Shown piece by piece: positions 59,071 to 64,000 of a DNA stretch of 64,000 bases. Source of the stretch: Nodosilinea sp. E11 (lineage in GTDB: Bacteria; Cyanobacteriota; Cyanobacteriia; Phormidesmidales; Phormidesmidaceae); NCBI RefSeq assembly GCF_032813545.1, contig NZ_CP136514.1:310001-374000 (forward strand), given 5' to 3'. The stretch's first letter is position 1; each line of letters begins with the position of its first letter. The notes below the pieces were generated by a model that had not been told where the DNA came from, ran no database searches, and saw only the letters and a program-made list of their open reading frames with translations. The position numbers and the translations under genes are program-made.

Positions 59071-60758
59071 CGACTGGAACTGAAAACGGAAATGGGGCAG
59101 CGATCGCCCCGAACACTGTAGATTTGCTGCTCGATGAAGGCGATCTCGATCGCGATGAGCTCTATGAGCTATCTGTTTTGGTGGGCATTGACCCAGAGAA
59201 CGCACCTTCTTATTCTGCTGCCTTGGGCGATGAGTCGCTGGATGGTGTGGCGACCGACCCCGATGGGGAAGGGGATGATGCAGAGGAGTTGGTTGACCGC
59301 GATGTGCTGGCCGGTCGTGTCCATGCAGACGGAAAGACCCGTACCCCGATCTGGGCTAACCCTCTGGTGAAGGCGGGTTCTGTTGCACTGATTGGGGGAC
59401 TATGCATGGTAGTGGTAGGTGGTGTCTTATCGGGTTTTCAAAGTGCCGGAAAGAGAGATTTAACCCCCACGGCGAGGCCAGAGCAAGCCCCAGAGCCGCC
59501 TCCAGACCCAACTCAGTTGGCCCTAGAGCGGCAGCGGCAGGAGATTGGGCAACTCAAGACGCGCAATGCCCTGGGGAATCAAACCCAGGCATTGCAGCTC
59601 CACGAGGCTCGAACCAATGGCGAAGGGAATGATCCATCAGCCGCCGAGTTACTAGCGTTGCGCAATCAGATGGCCCGCGCCCAGGCCATACAGGAAGAGG
59701 GCGTACAGCCTGCCCTGAATGCCCAGCCTACCGCTGCTGTCTCTCCCCAGGCCGTGCAACCCACTGGGCCAGTGACTCGCCCTGCGCCGACCGCTGCCCC
59801 TGCTGCGCCGCGCCCGGCACCAGCCCCTAGACCCAGCGCCTCATCGCCGCCGCGACAAAACGTAGTGACTATGCCTCCCCCGCCTCCCCCCGAGGTTCTT
59901 TGGGCCTCGTTGGCTGCAATGGGTAGCTATGGCACCGGCATGGGGATGGAACCCGCCTTTACTCCAGGCCCACAGGAACTTGCGCCAGTAGCATCGGCCC
60001 CTTTAGCAGACTTGCCCCAGCAGCCCGCAACGACTGGGCCTACTGCGCAACTTGTCAGCAATCCACCTCCTGCGTCGTTGCAGATAGAGGAGGCTGCAAT
60101 CCTAGGGCGATCTCTGAAGCGGGTGGCTCCAGGCACCACGGCGGCAGCCAAGCTGGTTGCCCCGATTTATTGGGCCGAAGATTTGAGCCGAGAACAGCAG
60201 AGTCAGCGAACGGCGATCGCGCTTAGTCAGCCACTTCTAGCTGATGACGGTGCCGTGGCGCTGGACGTTGGCACCGTGCTGGTGGCCGAGGTATCTGTGC
60301 TGGCAGGCTCGGGGATGGTGGAGCTGTCGGTCACCGATGTGGTCACAGTTGAGAACGGGGTGAGCAAGGTGACGCCAGTGCCCCTCAACCATCTGCTGAT
60401 CACGGGCAACGCCGGTAACCCTCTAATCGCTCAGGAGATGCGCAATGGCGGCGAGGTCAGGGCAGCACAGATGCAGCTAGCCGCCCTGGGGGCGCTCGGC
60501 CATGTGGGCGAGCTGCTGAATCGCCCCCTTAGCCAACAGACGATTATCGGCGAGGGGGCCAGTGCTGTCGCCACCGAATACGCCCCGGTCAACATCATTG
60601 CGGGTCTTCTATCAGGCGCGGCTCAGGCTGTTTTACCCATTGAGCAGCAGCGGGTGACTCAGCGCATTGACGACTACGACTCCCGCAACCGGATCTGGTT
60701 TCACGACACTGCGGAGGTGTCTGTCTTTGCCCTGAACGAATTTGTCTTTGAGCCGTAG
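59067..60758 (+). CDS. VirB10/TrbI-like core complex protein
   Basis: A 563-residue protein with a cytosolic acidic N-terminus, one membrane helix (AGSVALIGGLCMVVVGGVLS, ~97-116) and a coiled segment. A Pro/Ala-rich linker (RPAPTAAPAAPRPAPAPRPS, ~236-255) follows, then a C-terminal beta-rich domain with LDVGTVLVAEVSVLAGSG (~397-414) typical of VirB10. VirB10 spans the envelope and links ATPases to the outer channel. The domain order is convincing. It starts 4 nt inside the VirB8-like gene. Confidence 0.75.
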   Translation: MTTGTENGNGAAIAPNTVDLLLDEGDLDRDELYELSVLVGIDPENAPSYSAALGDESLDGVATDPDGEGDDAEELVDRDVLAGRVHADGKTRTPIWANPLVKAGSVALIGGLCMVVVGGVLSGFQSAGKRDLTPTARPEQAPEPPPDPTQLALERQRQEIGQLKTRNALGNQTQALQLHEARTNGEGNDPSAAELLALRNQMARAQAIQEEGVQPALNAQPTAAVSPQAVQPTGPVTRPAPTAAPAAPRPAPAPRPSASSPPRQNVVTMPPPPPPEVLWASLAAMGSYGTGMGMEPAFTPGPQELAPVASAPLADLPQQPATTGPTAQLVSNPPPASLQIEEAAILGRSLKRVAPGTTAAAKLVAPIYWAEDLSREQQSQRTAIALSQPLLADDGAVALDVGTVLVAEVSVLAGSGMVELSVTDVVTVENGVSKVTPVPLNHLLITGNAGNPLIAQEMRNGGEVRAAQMQLAALGALGHVGELLNRPLSQQTIIGEGASAVATEYAPVNIIAGLLSGAAQAVLPIEQQRVTQRIDDYDSRNRIWFHDTAEVSVFALNEFVFEP

Positions 60759-60767
60759 GATGCCACG

Positions 60768-61595
60768 ATGAAAGACCGGAACAGACTGCTATGCATAGCG
60801 CTGACGGCTTGTGCCGTCCCCCTCTGGTGGGTGGTGTTGGGGATACCTAGTTTGGCCCAGGGTCGCCCGCTGCGACAGGAGGTGCGGATAGAAGCGGCTC
60901 AGGCGGGTACGGTACCGATCACGGTCTGGCCGGGGTCTGGGGCCAACCTCGACTTTTCTCGCCTCGGGCTGCGCATCTATCGAGCCTGGTTAGATGACCC
61001 CTCTAAGCTGACCATCGACTTTGACGCGCCCCTCGATTCCGGTGGCGCTCAGGTAGTGCACCTCCGCCGGATCAATGGTGTTGCGTTCCAAGGATTGCCC
61101 TCTACCCCAGCTACCCTACTCTCTGTGGTGGCGCGGGATGCCTCCGGTACAGCTCACCTTTTCCAGTTTCCGATCGCCTATGGGTCTGGGCCAGCCGATT
61201 ACTCGACGATTGCGATCACTCCTGCTCCGGCACCAGCTGGCCCCAGGGCTAGAATGCAGGCCTCAGCCACTCCCGGTCAGGGTGCTACGCCCTTAACGTT
61301 TTCCCACGGGATTGCGGCTCTGATTGAAGCTGGGACGATCGCCCCCAATGGGCCGATGCACCAAAGTCTGAGGGCATTCTTGGCGTTGGTCACCAACGAC
61401 GTGCCGGTGGCGGAAGCGTCGGCTCAGACCGGTGTGAGCCTGGAGGTGGTGCAGGCGGTGGTGACACGGGGGCTGGAACAGCAGCGCCAATCTATCCCGA
61501 GGCCTGGTGTTGCTCCTGAGGATGATGAGGCAGCACCGCTCGACCCGCCTGACGTTGAGGCCCAGCCGGAGGGCGCGGCGGGGGGTGGCGAATGA
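60768..61595 (+). CDS. VirB9/TraK-like exported transfer protein
   Basis: A 275-residue protein with a signal peptide (VVLGIPSLAQG). Its mature part has VPITVWPGSGANLDFSRLGL (~48-67), RIYRAWLDDPSKLTIDFD (~68-85) and AQVVHLRRINGVAFQGLP (~93-110). This resembles the TraK/VirB9 N-terminal domain pattern. A helical stretch and an acidic Pro-rich tail follow. It probably works with the VirB10-like protein at the outer membrane. The assignment is from pattern and position. Confidence 0.5.
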   Translation: MKDRNRLLCIALTACAVPLWWVVLGIPSLAQGRPLRQEVRIEAAQAGTVPITVWPGSGANLDFSRLGLRIYRAWLDDPSKLTIDFDAPLDSGGAQVVHLRRINGVAFQGLPSTPATLLSVVARDASGTAHLFQFPIAYGSGPADYSTIAITPAPAPAGPRARMQASATPGQGATPLTFSHGIAALIEAGTIAPNGPMHQSLRAFLALVTNDVPVAEASAQTGVSLEVVQAVVTRGLEQQRQSIPRPGVAPEDDEAAPLDPPDVEAQPEGAAGGGE

Positions 61596-63100
61596 TGGGG
61601 CGGGTGGTTCGTCAGATCCCGGCGTTGGTTCTCCTGGCGGCGCTGGGGGTAGTCTCTGGGGCCGGTGCTATTCCCCTTTGGGGAGGCTTCGCCAACGCAT
61701 CCCCACTCAACCCAGTCCCTGCTCAGGAGGCGCTGGCCCAGCCCGAGGCCCAGAGAGAGGCTGCATCGGAAGCGGGCCTGACTGCCGCTGATTTTAATCT
61801 GCCGCTGGGGGTGCTGCGGATTGGCGATCGCCAGGCGGCTATACCTGACTGGCGGCTGATTGCCTTCTCTGACCTGCCCGTGCTGGCGGAGTCTGGAACC
61901 TGGGGGGCGGTGTCGTGGCAGCGGGGCGATGCGATCGCAGATGTGCTGACGGTGGGTGATTTGCAGGGTGGGTTTGACGTGCACCTGCTGACCGTCGCGG
62001 CGATCGCCGATCAGCTAGGGGTGTATGCCAGCAAGGGCAGAGATGGAGGGATTAGAGTTATCCCCTTGGATAAATTTGGGCTACTGAACTATCAAACGCT
62101 CTCGTCCTTGATTAGAGCTGCTCCAGCGCTCTTGTCTCTGACGGTAAGTGACTCTCGGGTGGTCAAAGACCTGATTGCCATTGTTGACCCCACGTTCGTC
62201 GCGACCGGTGGCACCACCCTGGGCGAGCTGATCAAGCAGCAGCCAAAGTATGGCGAAATCAGCTTGTCCTATCTTGACCTGGCCAACTACACCATCGGTG
62301 AACTGCCGGGGATTGAGATCGCCCCGATCCAGAACTTTAGCCAGTGGGAGTCGGCCAAACTGACCGAGGTGCCGCTGCTCGAACACCTCAGCCTGTGGAC
62401 GCTGCCGGGCAAAATTGGTGTGCAGGGTGAGATCGCGATCGCCACTGTGCAGGAGGCCGATGACGGTGCCGTGGATGTGGTGTTCTCGGCCCCAGAGTCT
62501 GCCCCAGGGCAGGCGCGATCGCTGCGCTGGCGGGTCGGGCAGCGCCAGGTGGGCGGCATGGGAACGGGCGACCTTACTACCGTCAATCAGGGGTTAGAGC
62601 GCCTGGGTGCCGCCATCTATAACCCGTCGTTCAAGGTGGTGCCGCACCGGGTGTCTCGCGACGAGATCCAGCTGGTGGCCTACTTTAGAACCTGTCGGCA
62701 GTCGGGGGAGGGCACGGCGGCGGACTGTTCGCCCTACGGTATTGGCCCGATTCCTTTCATGGTGGTCAAGCCGGGGGATGCCGTCTTTTTGGGGCAGCAG
62801 GCCTTTGGCGCTATCCCCTACAGCCCTACCCCAGAGCCCCTAGCTTTGGCCCCAGATGAGTCGAGCCGGGTGAGCCAGGCGATCGAAGCCCTGGCTGACA
62901 ATCCAGGGCCAGCCTGGTTGGTGGCGTTTTCATCAACCCTCGCCCTCGCGCTGGTCTGGGGGCTGTGGAAGGGCAACCCGGCCCAATTGTTCACCCTGCT
63001 GGCTCAGGTAACCCGCGATCTGCCGCCCGTCCAGAACCAGTCCCAGAAACATTCATCGACTCGATCTCGACCTAACCCCAAGAGCCAGAAGAAGGCCTAG
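61592..63100 (+). CDS. Hypothetical secreted/anchored transfer protein
   Basis: A 502-residue protein starting at ATG 61592 inside the preceding stop (ATGA). It has a signal peptide (LVLLAALGVVSGAGAIPLWG), a large beta-rich extracytoplasmic part with a pair of cysteines (RTCRQSGEGTAADCSPYG, ~366-383) and a C-terminal helix (PAWLVAFSSTLALALVWGLW, ~444-463) before a basic tail. I do not recognise a family, but it is likely specific to cyanobacterial transfer systems because it lies inside the operon. Confidence 0.6.
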   Translation: MMGRVVRQIPALVLLAALGVVSGAGAIPLWGGFANASPLNPVPAQEALAQPEAQREAASEAGLTAADFNLPLGVLRIGDRQAAIPDWRLIAFSDLPVLAESGTWGAVSWQRGDAIADVLTVGDLQGGFDVHLLTVAAIADQLGVYASKGRDGGIRVIPLDKFGLLNYQTLSSLIRAAPALLSLTVSDSRVVKDLIAIVDPTFVATGGTTLGELIKQQPKYGEISLSYLDLANYTIGELPGIEIAPIQNFSQWESAKLTEVPLLEHLSLWTLPGKIGVQGEIAIATVQEADDGAVDVVFSAPESAPGQARSLRWRVGQRQVGGMGTGDLTTVNQGLERLGAAIYNPSFKVVPHRVSRDEIQLVAYFRTCRQSGEGTAADCSPYGIGPIPFMVVKPGDAVFLGQQAFGAIPYSPTPEPLALAPDESSRVSQAIEALADNPGPAWLVAFSSTLALALVWGLWKGNPAQLFTLLAQVTRDLPPVQNQSQKHSSTRSRPNPKSQKKA

Positions 63101-63110
63101 GTAGCCCAGT

Positions 63111-64000
63111 ATGGTTGACACCGAACAAGCGCTATTGGCACAGTCTCCCCCAGCTCGGTCAACGGCCCTAGAGTCGGTGGGGAATTCGATCACCCCGGCA
63201 CTGAAGCCGCTGATGGGCAGCAATGGTGTCATTCTGGGGGCGATCGCGCTGGTGTTCATGGTCATGCAGATCATGAAGGGCCGAGGGGCCAGCGGCCAGA
63301 TCGCCAGGGGCAGCGTCAGCGGTGGCGCGGAAAAAGCGCGGGCGAGAAAGCGGGCGATCGCCCAGCTCAAGGCCAAGAAGCATAACTCCGTGGCCCTCTA
63401 CATTGGCTCCCTGCGACGCAACAAACAGGGTAAGCCCCGCAATGCCAAGGCCCTCTACCTGCCCGATGTGCAGCGGGGGGTGGCGATCGCGGGTGGCCCT
63501 GGCTCGGGTAAAACCTATTCAGCGATTAACCCGCTGATTCGCGCGGCGCTGGATGAGGGGATGCCCGCCCTGGTCTACGATTTCAAATATCCAGGGCAGG
63601 CTGAGTGCCTGGTGGCCTACGCCGCCCGCCGTGGCTATGACGTGCGCATCTTCGCGCCGGGCTACCCCGAGTCTGAGGTCTGCAACATTCTCGACTTTAT
63701 GGCCGATGCCGACGATGCCCTGATGGCTCGGCAGATCGCGTCGGTGATGAACCGCAACTTTGCCCGCTCTAGCAATAGCTCCGAGGATAAGTTTTTTGCC
63801 GATGCCGGTGACCAGCTGACCCAGGCCATTCTCATGCTGGCCAAGGGCATGCCCAACCCTGACTTGATGACAGCCAGTGCCGTGCTGGCCTCGACGCGCT
63901 GCCCGCCCGCATTATGGAAGGCAAGCGCCTGGGCGAATTGGGGAGTCTGCCCCAGGGCTGGCACATTTCCCACTGGGTGTATTACGCCTTTTCTCAGCTC
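63111..64000 (+). CDS. virD4: VirD4/TraG-type coupling ATPase, 5' part, probably frameshifted
   Basis: VirD4 couples the DNA-relaxase complex to the secretion channel. Residues ~37-50 form a membrane segment (VILGAIALVFMVMQIM), and Walker A is AGGPGSGKTYSAIN (~126-139). LVYDFKYPGQAECLVAYAAR (~153-172) follows. Near 63890 the coding signal moves to another frame: DALPARIMEGKRLGELGSL, PQGWHISHWVYYAF. This fits a one-base loss (or two-base gain) in the gene or a sequencing error. The C-terminus lies beyond the window. Confidence 0.75.
   Translation, partial: MVDTEQALLAQSPPARSTALESVGNSITPALKPLMGSNGVILGAIALVFMVMQIMKGRGASGQIARGSVSGGAEKARARKRAIAQLKAKKHNSVALYIGSLRRNKQGKPRNAKALYLPDVQRGVAIAGGPGSGKTYSAINPLIRAALDEGMPALVYDFKYPGQAECLVAYAARRGYDVRIFAPGYPESEVCNILDFMADADDALMARQIASVMNRNFARSSNSSEDKFFADAGDQLTQAILMLAKGMPNPDLMTASAVLASTRCPPALWKASAWANWGVCPRAGTFPTGCITPFLS

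Noticed and set aside
1-64000. tRNA or rRNA genes
   Set aside because: No T-loop plus acceptor-stem pattern or rRNA block was noticed on either strand by eye; a covariance-model scan would be needed to be certain.

Overview
This window looks like cyanobacterial DNA, most likely from a filamentous, non-heterocystous Leptolyngbya/Nodosilinea-type organism. HIP1 octamers (GCGATCGC) are scattered through it, and the families are typically cyanobacterial: type I-D CRISPR-Cas, DUF4336, DUF1517-like, Uma2 nucleases and a cyanobacterial-type conjugation apparatus. The iteron origin, parAB with parS-like palindromes and a type IV secretion operon point to a large plasmid or chromid, or to a plasmid integrated in a chromosome. 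The recA and general metabolic genes in the left half leave that choice open.

Region 1 (1-9.8 kb): the minus-strand operon cas10d-csc2-csc1-cas3-cas6-(small membrane protein)-cas4 is a type I-D interference module cut at the left edge. A small winged-helix-like gene and a broken DUF433 gene lie upstream of it. A divergent WYL-type regulator follows, with repeated motifs in its promoter. No CRISPR array is in the window. Region 2 (9.8-31.3 kb): mixed accessory genes (histidine phosphatase, DJ-1/PfpI, CAP, LprI-like lipoprotein, DUF4336, recA, an FAD amine oxidase, DUF305, NUDIX, dienelactone hydrolase, a methyltransferase and an acetamidase/formamidase). Two near-identical 1315-bp IS4-type elements in opposite orientation, each with a perfect 9-bp target duplication, interrupt this stretch. 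Decayed genes are common: SNase, IS1-like transposase, umuD, a NUDIX tail, and fragments of a small zinc-ribbon gene.

Region 3 (31.4-42.7 kb): a plasmid maintenance block. It has an AEP primase-like protein, about 1 kb of origin DNA with ten 18-bp iterons, a replication initiator, a Uma2 nuclease, unknown plasmid proteins, several unusual perfect inverted repeats, and parA-parB with three TGATAATTCCGGAATTATCA-like palindromes. Region 4 (42.8-49.6 kb): an IS66 remnant, an IS903-like element with an IS630-type element nested inside it, an AIPR abortive-infection gene preceded by a three-unit 41-bp repeat array, a DUF5996 gene and several gene fragments.

Region 5 (49.6-64 kb): a signal peptidase I and a degenerate response regulator, then a one-directional type IV secretion operon in the order VirB2-like, VirB3-like, VirB4, Gly-rich repeat protein, VirB6-like, VirB8-like, VirB10-like, VirB9/TraK-like, an unknown secreted or membrane protein, and a VirD4/TraG coupling ATPase that runs off the right end and appears frameshifted. 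No relaxase is in the window. Taken together, this is a mobile replicon that carries its own replication, segregation and transfer functions alongside two kinds of anti-phage defence.
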